Shown: positions 1-6,428 of the stretch, one piece after another | Numbering within the stretch: the stretch's first letter is position 1 | Layout: every line of letters starts with the position of its first letter | Assembly (NCBI GenBank): GCA_021779635.1 | Contig: JAJYAH010000130.1 | Location: 1-12,153 of the forward strand | Direction: 5' to 3' | From: Pseudomonadota bacterium | Lineage (GTDB): Bacteria > Pseudomonadota > Alphaproteobacteria > Rhizobiales > Xanthobacteraceae | DNA length: 12,153 bases | The notes under the pieces: generated by a model | The model's database searches: none | What the model was told of the DNA's origin: nothing | The model's input: only the letters and a program-made list of their open reading frames with translations | Position numbers and translations under genes: made by a program

Positions 1-360
1 ATCCGCAACATCGCCGAACATGCCGTGGTACCGGACAGCGACGACCCGTTGCGCAACACCCGCACCACGCGCGCGGGCTTTTTCGAACGGCTGTTCATCG
101 CGCCTTATTATGTGAACTATCACCTCGAACATCATCTGCTGTTCTACGTCCCCTGTTACAACCTGCCGCGCGTTCATCGGATTCTCTCACGCGGTCCTCA
201 TGCTGCGCGGATGGAGGTGCAGCCGAATTATGCAGCCGTGTTGCGGCTTGCGACCGCGAAACCTGCCAGCGAGGACCGGCCTGGCGCGCTCGTGAGCAAC
301 GTTCGGCGTGCCCGTGCCGGCATCGCCGTCGATAACAACCAGGTTTCGTCCGGCTTCTAG
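1..360 (+). CDS. Fatty acid desaturase, C-terminal fragment (5' end outside window)
   Basis: The frame is open from the first base and stops at TAG 358-360, giving the last 119 residues of a larger protein. It opens with the segment IRNIAEHA, and bases 121-135 encode HLEHH, the third histidine box (HxxHH) of membrane-bound fatty acid desaturases. That box supplies ligands to the di-iron centre that introduces a double bond into an acyl chain at the membrane. The following residues (LPRVHRIL) are typical of the cytoplasmic tail of the FA_desaturase family, as is the downstream stretch to the stop. The first two histidine boxes and the membrane segments lie upstream of the window, so substrate and regiospecificity cannot be judged. 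The last ~35 codons are less characteristic of the family. Confidence 0.88.
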   Translation: MRNIAEHAVVPDSDDPLRNTRTTRAGFFERLFIAPYYVNYHLEHHLLFYVPCYNLPRVHRILSRGPHAARMEVQPNYAAVLRLATAKPASEDRPGALVSNVRRARAGIAVDNNQVSSGF

Positions 361-486
361 CTGGTGCGTCTTTCTAGCGACAATGGCGATAGCCGCCACG
401 GCGCGTGCATGGCTCGCTCCTCCCCTGCGTGCGCTCCATGGGTTTGCAAATCGACCCTCCGTCCCTCGGGAATCGAGAAGTTCTTT

Positions 487-503
487 AAATAACGATGTTA
501 TTT
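487..503. promoter_or_regulatory. Palindromic operator candidate upstream of crotonase 1
   Basis: The 17-bp sequence AAATAAC-GAT-GTTATTT is a perfect inverted repeat with 7-bp arms and a 3-bp spacer. Its core, ATAAC-N3-GTTAT (489-501), recurs at 3169-3181 in front of the second crotonase/TetR pair. Symmetry and size suit a TetR-family dimer. The likely ligand is the TetR protein encoded downstream or its paralogue at 3235-3876 (inference). Confidence 0.6.
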
Positions 504-509
504 TAAAAT
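504..509 (+). promoter_or_regulatory. Candidate -10 element for crotonase 1/TetR 1
   Basis: TAAAAT at 504-509 matches five of six bases of the sigma-70 -10 consensus and begins 2 bp after the operator core. The -35 position (about 481-486, TTCTTT) is a poor match, so the promoter is tentative. An alternative -10 is GATAAT at 530-535. Either would leave a leader of roughly 100-125 nt before the start codon at 641. Confidence 0.35.
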
Positions 510-640
510 TGCGACGCGACCTATTTTTGGATAATCTTGGAACTGGAGCGCAGGCCGCGATACCGTCGCCGGGCTTAGCCATGTGGCGAGGCGGCGTTTT
601 GCAGCCGGTGCAGAATCGTCAGGGCCAGGGAGAAGCGTCG

Positions 641-1498
641 ATGTCGAAGGTGATTTATGAAAGAGACGGCCGCATCGGCCGCGTCACGCTCAATCGTCCG
701 GATGTGCTCAATGCCATCGACGACGAACTGCCGGGAGCGCTCGCCGACTGCGTCGAGCGCGCCAATGCCGATCCCGGTGTCCACGTCATCATACTGTCGG
801 GCGCCGGCCGGGCCTTTTGCGCCGGATACGACCTGACCGCCTACGCCCAGACCGCCGGCGCCAACAACATCACGCAGGACATGCCGTGGGATCCGATGAA
901 GGACTATGCCTTCATGATGAAGAATACCGAATTGTTCATGAGCCTGTGGCGATCCTATCGTCCGGTGATCTGCAAGGTGCACGGATTCGCGGTCGCAGGC
1001 GGATCCGATATCGCGCTTTGCGCCGACACCATCGTGATGGCTGACGATGCCGAGATCGGCTACATGCCTACCCGCGTATGGGGATGCCCGACGACCGCGA
1101 TGTGGGTCTATCGGATCGGACCGGAGCGGGCGAAGCGGATGCTGTTCACCGGCGACCGGATCAAGGGTCCCGAAGCGGAGAAGCTCGGGCTGGTGCTGAA
1201 ATCGGTGGCGCCCGAGAAGCTTGACGCCGAAGTGGAAGCGCTCGCCGAGCGGATGGCCGGTGTCCCGGTCAATCAACTCATGATGCAAAAACTCATGGTC
1301 AACCAGGCCATCGAGGCGATGGGATTGAAGACCACGCAGATGATCGCCACGGTTTTCGACGGGATCACCCGCCATTCGCCGGAAGGGTTGAACTTCAAGC
1401 ACCGCGCCGAGCAGGTCGGCTGGAAGGAAGCGGTCAGGAATCGCGACCAGGGCACGTGGGACTGGACGGAGAACCGGTCCATCAATCCCAGGCGCTAA
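641..1498 (+). CDS. Crotonase-superfamily (enoyl-CoA hydratase/isomerase-like) protein 1
   Basis: This 285-residue protein has the size and motif order of the crotonase family, which acts on acyl-CoA thioesters in the cytoplasm. AFCAGYDL (residues 58-65) and AVAGGSDIALCAD (117-129) are the two segments that form the oxyanion hole. The usual acid/base residues are altered: the position of Glu144 of rat hydratase is Asp123, and the position of Glu164 falls in the segment GYMPTRVWG with no acidic residue. Simple enoyl-CoA hydration is therefore not assured. The rest (for example VWGCPTTAMW and ITRHSPEG) resembles a subgroup I know from Actinobacteria and Rhizobiales. I chose ATG 641 because AGGGAG (627-632) lies 8 nt upstream and the family's N-terminus begins there. 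A frame extension to 308 is not supported. The next gene, a TetR regulator, starts 49 bp downstream on the same strand, so the two are probably co-transcribed. Confidence 0.88.
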   Translation: MSKVIYERDGRIGRVTLNRPDVLNAIDDELPGALADCVERANADPGVHVIILSGAGRAFCAGYDLTAYAQTAGANNITQDMPWDPMKDYAFMMKNTELFMSLWRSYRPVICKVHGFAVAGGSDIALCADTIVMADDAEIGYMPTRVWGCPTTAMWVYRIGPERAKRMLFTGDRIKGPEAEKLGLVLKSVAPEKLDAEVEALAERMAGVPVNQLMMQKLMVNQAIEAMGLKTTQMIATVFDGITRHSPEGLNFKHRAEQVGWKEAVRNRDQGTWDWTENRSINPRR

Positions 1499-1547
1499 CC
1501 GCCGCCGTGCGTGAAGACGGCGTCACGCCAACACCGGAGCCAGAAGA

Positions 1548-2192
1548 TTGCCGCGCATTGTTCAGGAGCCCGATGATCCCCGGGTGCGCGCCAGACAGGA
1601 TGCGCTCAGGGATGCCCGGCGTCAGGTGATCATCGACGGCGCCCGCCGTGTGTTCGAGCGTGTCGGGCTTGAGGGCGCGTCGATCAGGATGATCGCCGCG
1701 GAGGCCGGCTGCACGACGGGGGCTATCTATCCATGGTTCGCCGGCAAGGAGGAGGTCTACGCAGCGATTCTCGCGGAATCGCTGGATCGTCTGGCGGCAT
1801 TCCTTGCCAGGCGAATAGCACGCGAGTCGGACGTATTGGCGAAGGCGCGGGCTGGCGTTGAAGCATTTTATCGCTATTACCAGAAAAATCCGGACGAACT
1901 CTGGCTCGGCCTTTATCTTTTCCGCGCCAAAGGCGTCGAGCCGGTCGGACTGAAGCCGGAGCTCAACCGCGACCTCAATGCGCGACTGGCTTTTGCCTTC
2001 GGCCAGATCGCCGAAGCGATATCGGGCGCCGGCTTTGACGACCCCGACGGGCGTGCTGCCGACGGCATCTCCCACGCGAGCGGTTTGCTACTGTTGACAA
2101 ACGCCGGCCGCATGAAGGTCTTCAGGTCGCGACCCGACGGACTGATGCTTCGCTACCTGGAGACCGCGTTGCCCGGATTCAAAGGCGACTGA
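1548..2192 (+). CDS. TetR-family transcriptional regulator 1
   Basis: This 214-residue protein has an N-terminal TetR DNA-binding domain at about residues 25-71. The helix-turn-helix is around 46-65, including the hallmark TTGAIYPWF followed by KEEVY. The C-terminal half is a ligand-binding domain containing LGLYLFRAKG. It is a clear paralogue of the regulator at 3235-3876: the TTGAIY segment, the LGLYL segment and the ...L-P-LN..LN..L pattern are shared in the same order. The start is TTG at 1548, with GGAG (1536-1539) 8 nt upstream; no in-frame ATG lies nearby. The gene is 49 bp downstream of crotonase 1 and likely in its operon, so it may be autoregulated through the palindrome at 487-503. 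An acyl-CoA or related thioester is a reasonable effector, but this is inferred from context. It is convergent with crotonase 2, ending 14 bp before it. Confidence 0.88.
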   Translation: MPRIVQEPDDPRVRARQDALRDARRQVIIDGARRVFERVGLEGASIRMIAAEAGCTTGAIYPWFAGKEEVYAAILAESLDRLAAFLARRIARESDVLAKARAGVEAFYRYYQKNPDELWLGLYLFRAKGVEPVGLKPELNRDLNARLAFAFGQIAEAISGAGFDDPDGRAADGISHASGLLLLTNAGRMKVFRSRPDGLMLRYLETALPGFKGD

Positions 2193-2206
2193 GCCTCCGC
2201 CTGATC

Positions 2207-3019
2207 TCAAATTCTCTCAAAGTCACCATGACGGCCCAATCCGCCCGCAAAGCGCGCGGCGCCCGCGGCCCCTTCCTCGAAATGGGCCTCGACGCCGTTC
2301 GCCCATTCCCTGCGCAGCGCTTCGCGTAGCGGCACGCCATAGGTCTCCAGCACCGAGCGGCGATCGGCACGAACCGCAGCCTGGGGAAATCTCGCAATGT
2401 TGCGGGCCATCGCTTCGGCAGCGATGCGCGCGCCGCCCAATTCGACGACCTGTTCGCACATGCCGACACGCAGGGCCTCGGCCGCGGGCACCTTGCGGCC
2501 CGTCAGTATGATTTCCATCGCGCGGCCCTGGCCAACCAGCCTCGCCAGCCGCACGCTGCCGCCATCCAGCAACGGGATGCCCCAGCGCCGGCAATAGACG
2601 CCGAAATAGGCGCTCTCGGCCATCACGCGGATGTCGCACCACAGCGCGAGTTCCATACCACCGGCGACGGCAGGGCCTTCAACCGCGGCTATCACCGGCT
2701 TGGACAGTTCAAGGCGCGTCGGGCCAAGCGGCCCCCGAGGCGCAGGGTTTGCGCCGGTCGGAAACGCGAGACCTTCGACAACATCGTGCTGAAATTTTTG
2801 CCTATCGGAAAGCGTGCTCGCAAACTTCAGATCCCAGCCGGCGCAGAACGCACCGCCCTCGCCCCACAGCACCGCAACGCTGGCCGATTTGTCGGCATCG
2901 AACGCTTTGAAGGCCTCCACCAGCGCATCCGCGCTTGCCGGATCCATCGCATTGCGCGCCTCCTGAAACCGGCTGTGAACGATGGTCCATACCGCGCCGT
3001 TCTTCTCGATCCGCACCAT
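2207..3019 (-). CDS. Crotonase-superfamily (enoyl-CoA hydratase/isomerase-like) protein 2
   Basis: This 270-residue protein of the crotonase family is predicted to act on an acyl-CoA substrate in the cytoplasm. The oxyanion-hole segments are AFCAGWDL (57-64) and AVAGGMELALWCD (117-129). Glu123 corresponds to catalytic Glu144 of rat enoyl-CoA hydratase. The second catalytic position, Glu164, is occupied by Cys143 in the segment FGVYCRRWG; Asp152 lies nearby in the following LLDGG segment. This points to a reaction other than classical hydration, or to a variant mechanism. The ATG at 3019 is preceded by AGGGAG (3033-3028 on this strand) with 8-nt spacing, the same arrangement as crotonase 1. 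The gene is divergent from the TetR gene at 3235, and the shared 215-bp gap contains a strong promoter and palindrome. The TetR 2 protein is the obvious regulator. Confidence 0.9.
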   Translation of the reverse strand: MVRIEKNGAVWTIVHSRFQEARNAMDPASADALVEAFKAFDADKSASVAVLWGEGGAFCAGWDLKFASTLSDRQKFQHDVVEGLAFPTGANPAPRGPLGPTRLELSKPVIAAVEGPAVAGGMELALWCDIRVMAESAYFGVYCRRWGIPLLDGGSVRLARLVGQGRAMEIILTGRKVPAAEALRVGMCEQVVELGGARIAAEAMARNIARFPQAAVRADRRSVLETYGVPLREALRREWANGVEAHFEEGAAGAARFAGGLGRHGDFERI

Positions 3020-3136
3020 CTGCTTTTCTCCCTCTGATCTTCAGTTCTGGGTTTTCTTGTCACCGTTGCCGCAATTCGCGGGCACGACCGGATCGCTCAC
3101 CATCAGGGTGCCTGGCGCTGCGCCTCGACGCAGATA

Positions 3137-3165
3137 TTGACGTTCTAACATCACGTGGATATTAA
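3137..3165 (+). promoter_or_regulatory. Candidate promoter for TetR 2
   Basis: TTGACG (3137-3142) and TATTAA (3160-3165) are spaced by exactly 17 bp on the plus strand, about 70 bp before the start codon. A perfect TATAAT at 3179-3184 is an alternative -10, but it has no good -35 element at the proper distance. The choice between them is open. Confidence 0.4.
3146..3164. promoter_or_regulatory. Imperfect inverted repeat in the crotonase 2/TetR 2 divergent region
   Basis: TAAcATC-N5-GATaTTA is an interrupted inverted repeat centred at 3155, with one mismatched position in the 7-bp arms. Its middle contains CACGTG (3152-3157), a separate 6-bp palindrome. It lies just upstream of the better palindrome at 3169-3181 and could be a second, weaker regulator site. 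Evidence is symmetry alone. Confidence 0.3.
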
Positions 3166-3189
3166 TACATAACAACGTTATAATGTCAA
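3162..3189 (-). promoter_or_regulatory. Sigma-70-type promoter for crotonase 2
   Basis: On the minus strand TTGACA (3189-3184) is a perfect -35 element, followed after 16 bp by TATTAA (3167-3162) as -10; a TTAATA at 18-bp spacing is an alternative. The spacer contains the whole palindrome at 3169-3181, the classic arrangement for repression by a bound dimer. The transcript would have a leader of about 135 nt. Confidence 0.6.
3169..3181. promoter_or_regulatory. Palindromic operator candidate between crotonase 2 and TetR 2
   Basis: ATAAC-AAC-GTTAT is an inverted repeat with 5-bp arms and a 3-bp spacer. It is identical in core and spacing to 489-501 in front of crotonase 1. It fills the spacer of the crotonase 2 promoter and overlaps a TATAAT on the plus strand (3179-3184). 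Binding by TetR 2 could thus control both divergent genes (inference). Confidence 0.65.
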
Positions 3190-3234
3190 GTATTCGATAC
3201 CTTTCGACGACCGAACAAGGCCAAAGGCCCCGAA

Positions 3235-3876
3235 ATGAATGACGATGTTTTAAGGACCCGGCGCCGGCAGGCGGTCGATACCGTCAAGCGCGAACTCATC
3301 AGGTCCGCGGCCAAGAAACTGTTCGCCGAAGCGGGGCTGGACGGCACGTCGGTACGCGAGATCGCGCGCCTCGCAGGCTATACGACGGGTGCGATCTACT
3401 TTCATTACGCCAACAAGGAGGAACTGTACGCCGACATTCTGCGCGACTCGCTCGACCGGTTGTTGATCAGCGTCAGCGCCGCCGTATCGGAAAAGGACTC
3501 TCCCGTCGAGGCTTTGTCCGGCGCCTTCCGTGCGTTTGTGAAATTCTATGATGGAAACCCGCGCGACTTCGATCTCGGATTGTATCTTCTCAGCGGCATC
3601 AAGCCTCGTGGTTTGACGCCGGCACTCAACTTCGAACTGAATACCAAGCTACTTGCGGTACTCGATCTCTATCGCGTGCATTTGGCGCGGGCGGGCCTTG
3701 ATAAAGGCCGCCTGAATGTCGAGGTCGCCGGCCTGTTCGATGAAATGATCGGTTCGCTGGTCGCGGCTCACACCGGTCGCCTTCGTGTCATCGGCACAAA
3801 CCTTTCCGATGTTGTCGACCACCACGTCGCCAATCTGGTTTTCAGGCTTAGCCAGGGCAACAAGCAGCGGCGCTGA
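3235..3876 (+). CDS. TetR-family transcriptional regulator 2
   Basis: This 213-residue protein has a TetR-type helix-turn-helix at about residues 38-59 (SVREIARLAGYTTGAIYFHY) followed by NKEELY. Its effector domain contains LGLYLLSGIKPRGLTP, which lines up with the same region of TetR 1. AAAGG (3223-3227) lies 7 nt before the ATG. It is divergent from crotonase 2, the usual layout for a local repressor of the neighbouring gene and of itself, and the palindrome at 3169-3181 is the natural target. Ligand inference: an acyl-CoA handled by the crotonases. A 6-bp GC-rich inverted repeat straddles the stop codon (3868-3882) but lacks a T tract. Confidence 0.9.
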   Translation: MNDDVLRTRRRQAVDTVKRELIRSAAKKLFAEAGLDGTSVREIARLAGYTTGAIYFHYANKEELYADILRDSLDRLLISVSAAVSEKDSPVEALSGAFRAFVKFYDGNPRDFDLGLYLLSGIKPRGLTPALNFELNTKLLAVLDLYRVHLARAGLDKGRLNVEVAGLFDEMIGSLVAAHTGRLRVIGTNLSDVVDHHVANLVFRLSQGNKQRR

Positions 3877-3904
3877 GCGCCGGGCGACCTCGGGCGGCTT
3901 CGAT

Positions 3905-4603
3905 CTATTGGCGGAGCATGATCAGCGGATCGGCGCTGTCCGGCACCCGCCGCCACTGCGCGTTGTCGTCGGCTTCAAAGCGCCAGACCTCGCCGCTGTT
4001 CGACATCAGCAGCAGTTCGCCGCGCTCCAGCCGCCACACCGTCGGCGCAAAGGCCGCGACTGCCGGATCGCAACGCGGCTTGAGAAATACCGCGAAATTG
4101 TCGGCGGTCGCCTCGGTGTTGGTCAGGGTCAGCCCGCAGATCGGCTGGCCGTTGCCGCGAACCATCGCCCAGTCGCCGATCATCTGGTCCATCGATTTCG
4201 CGAGCGAACGCGCGGCGACGAGGTTCTGCAGGATGTAGATGCCCTCGCCGGTTCGCATACCTTCGAAAATTCCGCTCTCTACCTCGGTAAAGTCGATCAC
4301 CGGCTGCCCGGCGGCGTCCTGCAGCCGCACGATATCCAATCCCTTGATATTCCAGGCCGCGATGTCCTTGGTGAATGGCAGGGCCGCGGCACAGCCGGGT
4401 TCAAGTTCAAGCTTCAGGCCCTGCGGCGCGGATTCGCTCTTCAGCGTGACGACGCAGGTCTTGCTGCGTTCGGTGGTCGAGAGCTCCCATTGGCCGACCA
4501 TGTCTTTTTTCAAGGTAGCGGCATCCTGCGTCCACGCCGGCGACGCGCAGACGACCGACGCCGACAGCGCCGCAAGCACGATGCCGGCGCGACCGCGTCT
4601 CAT
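3905..4603 (-). CDS. Secreted protein with two Inh/AprI-type protease-inhibitor-like domains
   Basis: This 232-residue protein has an N-terminal signal peptide (positive residues 2-5, hydrophobic 6-20, small residues to about 26), so it is probably periplasmic. Two similar halves follow. Each begins with a short M(V/I)G(Q/D)W motif (35-39 and 141-145) and has one cysteine pair with about 20 residues between (Cys50/Cys71 and Cys156/Cys178). Each also ends in a W-x(2-3)-L/G-rich strand region and a late aromatic stretch. This pattern fits the AprI/Inh (Inh/Omp19) beta-barrel inhibitors of secreted metalloproteases, in duplicate. Cys19 does not sit in a proper lipobox. The start codon overlaps the stop of the upstream dehydrogenase by one base (TGATG), so translation is coupled and the gene is the last of the ABC-transporter operon. 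No protease is encoded in the window, so a role as inhibitor is unproven. Confidence 0.72.
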   Translation of the reverse strand: MRRGRAGIVLAALSASVVCASPAWTQDAATLKKDMVGQWELSTTERSKTCVVTLKSESAPQGLKLELEPGCAAALPFTKDIAAWNIKGLDIVRLQDAAGQPVIDFTEVESGIFEGMRTGEGIYILQNLVAARSLAKSMDQMIGDWAMVRGNGQPICGLTLTNTEATADNFAVFLKPRCDPAVAAFAPTVWRLERGELLLMSNSGEVWRFEADDNAQWRRVPDSADPLIMLRQ

Positions 4604-5592
4604 CAGCGTCCCTTTACGGGGGTCTCCGCGACCGGCGTCAGCGGAGGTTTCCCGGCAAACCAGGCTTTCAGATTATCGACCACCAATTGATCCATGGCAT
4701 TCCGCGTCACCACCGAAGCCGAGCCGATGTGCGGAAGCAGCACCACATTCTGCATGGCGCGCAACTCGTCGGGCACGTTTGGTTCGTTGGCGAACACATC
4801 GAGCCCCGCCGCCAGGATGGTCCCCGACTTCAGCGCAGCGATCAGGGCGGGCTCATCGACCACCGACCCCCGCGCCACGTTGATCACGACGCCACGCGGC
4901 CCCAGCGCTTTCAGGACATCGGCATTGATCAGCTTGGCCGTCGCCGCGCCGCCAGGGACGATGACCACCAGCGTATCGACGGCCTTCGCCATCTCGATCA
5001 GGTCAGGATAATGCTTGTACGAAACGCCGGCCGCAGGATTGCGCGAATGATAAACCACAGGAACGCGCGCGGCATCGAGCCGGCGTCCGATCGCCTGGCC
5101 GATCCGGCCCATGCCGACCATCCCGACCTTGCGGTCGCGCAGCGAGCCGACGCTCAGGGGAAAGTTCTGCGTCCTCCACAAGCCGGAGCGCAGATAGCGA
5201 TCGGCCTTGACGAACTCGCGCAAGGTGGCGATCAGGAGTCCCAAGGCGATATCCGCGACCTCTTCGGTCAGGACATCCGGCGTGTTGGTGACGACGATAT
5301 TGTGCTCGCGTGCGTACTCGGCATCGATGTGATCGTAGCCGACGCCGAAGCTGGAGACGATCTCGAGCTTCGGAAACTGCGAAAGCGTCGCCCTGTCGCC
5401 CCGTACACTGTTGTAGGTGATCGCGGCGCCACGGATTTTCCCGGCAACGGCCGGGCTCAATCGCTCGAGGTCATGCTTGGTTTCAAAGGAATGCAGCACG
5501 AACTGGTCGGAAAAACCGTGGTCGACGATCGGCTTGCTCGGCCCATAGATCAGCAAATCGATCTTCTCGGAAGAAATATTCGCACCCACCAT
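4603..5592 (-). CDS. D-2-hydroxyacid dehydrogenase (hydroxypyruvate/glyoxylate reductase-like)
   Basis: This 329-residue protein is a full-length member of the NAD(P)-dependent D-2-hydroxyacid dehydrogenases, which interconvert 2-oxoacids and D-2-hydroxyacids in the cytoplasm. The nucleotide-binding loop is GMGRIG (160-165). The catalytic set is complete: Arg241 in NVARGSVVDE, Glu270 in LDVFANEP and His288 in LLPHIGSAS. After the second Rossmann strand the sequence is YHSRN (181-185). An Arg rather than an acidic residue there favours NADP(H), as in glyoxylate/hydroxypyruvate reductases. Its ATG overlaps the stop of the upstream permease by one base (TGATG), and its stop overlaps the start of the inhibitor-like gene in the same way. 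The operon context suggests it processes a product of the imported compound, but the physiological substrate cannot be assigned. Confidence 0.92.
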   Translation of the reverse strand: MVGANISSEKIDLLIYGPSKPIVDHGFSDQFVLHSFETKHDLERLSPAVAGKIRGAAITYNSVRGDRATLSQFPKLEIVSSFGVGYDHIDAEYAREHNIVVTNTPDVLTEEVADIALGLLIATLREFVKADRYLRSGLWRTQNFPLSVGSLRDRKVGMVGMGRIGQAIGRRLDAARVPVVYHSRNPAAGVSYKHYPDLIEMAKAVDTLVVIVPGGAATAKLINADVLKALGPRGVVINVARGSVVDEPALIAALKSGTILAAGLDVFANEPNVPDELRAMQNVVLLPHIGSASVVTRNAMDQLVVDNLKAWFAGKPPLTPVAETPVKGR

Positions 5593-6428
5593 CAGCTTTC
5601 CTTTCCAAGCGCACTCTCATGCCAGCGCCGCAAGACCAGATGTGACGTTAGCGCCAGCAGTCCATAAATGACAATTCCAGCGGCGGAGAGCAACAACAAC
5701 GCCGCGAACATTCTGGGAATGTTGAGACGGTAGCCGGATTCCGCGATTCGATAGGCCAACCCGGAACCGGCGCCGGCGGAACCGGCCGCGATCTCGGCGA
5801 CCACGGCGCCGATCAGCGACAGGCCACCCGCGATCCGCAATCCGCCGAGGATGAACGGCAGCGCGGAAGGTAATTTGAGATATCGCAGGGTCTGCAATCG
5901 CGACGCGCCATAAAGTTGAAACAGACCGGCCAGATTGCGATCCACCGAATTCAGGCCGAGCGTGGTGTTGGACAGCACCGGAAAGAATCCGACGATCCAG
6001 GCACAGACAATGACCGCGGTCTGCTGCGGCAGGTAGATCAGCAGCAGCGGCGCGATCGCAATGACCGGAGTGACCTGCAGGATCACCGCATAGGGAAACA
6101 GGGAATATTCCAGCCATTTCGATTGATTGAACAACAGCGCCAGCGCCACGCCGCCGATGGCGGCCGCAACGAAGCCCTCGAGCGTCGTCTGCAAGGTGGT
6201 CAGCAGCGATCGCGACAGCACCGGCCAATCGTGAACCAGCGTTCGGAAAACCGCACCCGGTCCGGGCAACACATAGGGCGGAATATCATTTGCGCGCACC
6301 ACGAGGTCCCATGCCGCGATCCCGAGCGCGAGCACGACGACGGGAAGCAGAATTCGCACGAGGCGCTCGGCGCCGCTGTCCGACGCGCCTTGCTCTGCAG
6401 ATAATGGCGGGGTTTGCAACGAACTCAT
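5592..6428 (-). CDS. ABC transporter permease (SsuC/TauC/ThiX-type)
   Basis: This 278-residue inner-membrane protein is the channel subunit of an ABC importer of the nitrate/sulfonate/pyrimidine class. It has about six hydrophobic segments, the first near residues 25-40 (ILLPVVVLALGIAAW). The conserved EAA-type cytoplasmic loop is seen in LYGASRLQTLRYLKLPSALP, which contacts the ATPase. I place the start at ATG 6428, which overlaps the ATPase stop as ATGA, the normal coupled junction in such operons. A TTG at 6482 would add 18 residues with no membrane character and a long overlap. The gene lies between the ATPase and the dehydrogenase, and its stop overlaps the dehydrogenase start. Confidence 0.92.
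   Translation of the reverse strand: MSSLQTPPLSAEQGASDSGAERLVRILLPVVVLALGIAAWDLVVRANDIPPYVLPGPGAVFRTLVHDWPVLSRSLLTTLQTTLEGFVAAAIGGVALALLFNQSKWLEYSLFPYAVILQVTPVIAIAPLLLIYLPQQTAVIVCAWIVGFFPVLSNTTLGLNSVDRNLAGLFQLYGASRLQTLRYLKLPSALPFILGGLRIAGGLSLIGAVVAEIAAGSAGAGSGLAYRIAESGYRLNIPRMFAALLLLSAAGIVIYGLLALTSHLVLRRWHESALGKES

Larger units (their letters stand above)
361..640. other. Intergenic region, desaturase to crotonase 1
   Basis: This 280-bp gap holds no convincing gene. Its first part is GC-rich. Positions about 480-540 are strikingly AT-rich for this window and contain the palindrome and -10-like element described separately. A reading frame in phase with the crotonase extends upstream through the gap to 308, but the protein encoded there has no family character. 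The good ribosome binding site lies just before 641. Confidence 0.6.

Noticed and set aside
308..640. N-terminal extension of crotonase 1 to an upstream start
   Set aside because: The extension covers the AT-rich control region and would encode no family-like sequence; ATG 641 has a good ribosome binding site.
575..1402. Long minus-strand open frame (275 codons) opposite crotonase 1
   Set aside because: It is antisense to a well-supported crotonase; the product is compositionally biased (His, Arg, Gly) with no family character. This is typical of high-GC shadow frames.
1509..1528. Hairpin GCGTGA-N8-TCACGC between crotonase 1 and TetR 1 as a terminator
   Set aside because: There is no T tract, and the pair looks co-transcribed; it may at most modulate the downstream gene.
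3868..3882. GC-rich hairpin around the TetR 2 stop codon as a terminator
   Set aside because: The stem is only 6 bp, with a 3-nt loop made of the stop codon and no T run; it is too weak to call.
4540..4550. Lipoprotein signal at Cys19 of the inhibitor-like protein
   Set aside because: The preceding residues are SVV, with Val at -1, which does not fit a lipobox; an ordinary signal peptide is more likely.
3785..5667. Long plus-strand open frames (301 and 326 codons) opposite the inhibitor-like and dehydrogenase genes
   Set aside because: The dehydrogenase on the other strand has a complete catalytic set; the plus-strand products look like reverse-complement artefacts rich in Arg, Asp and His.
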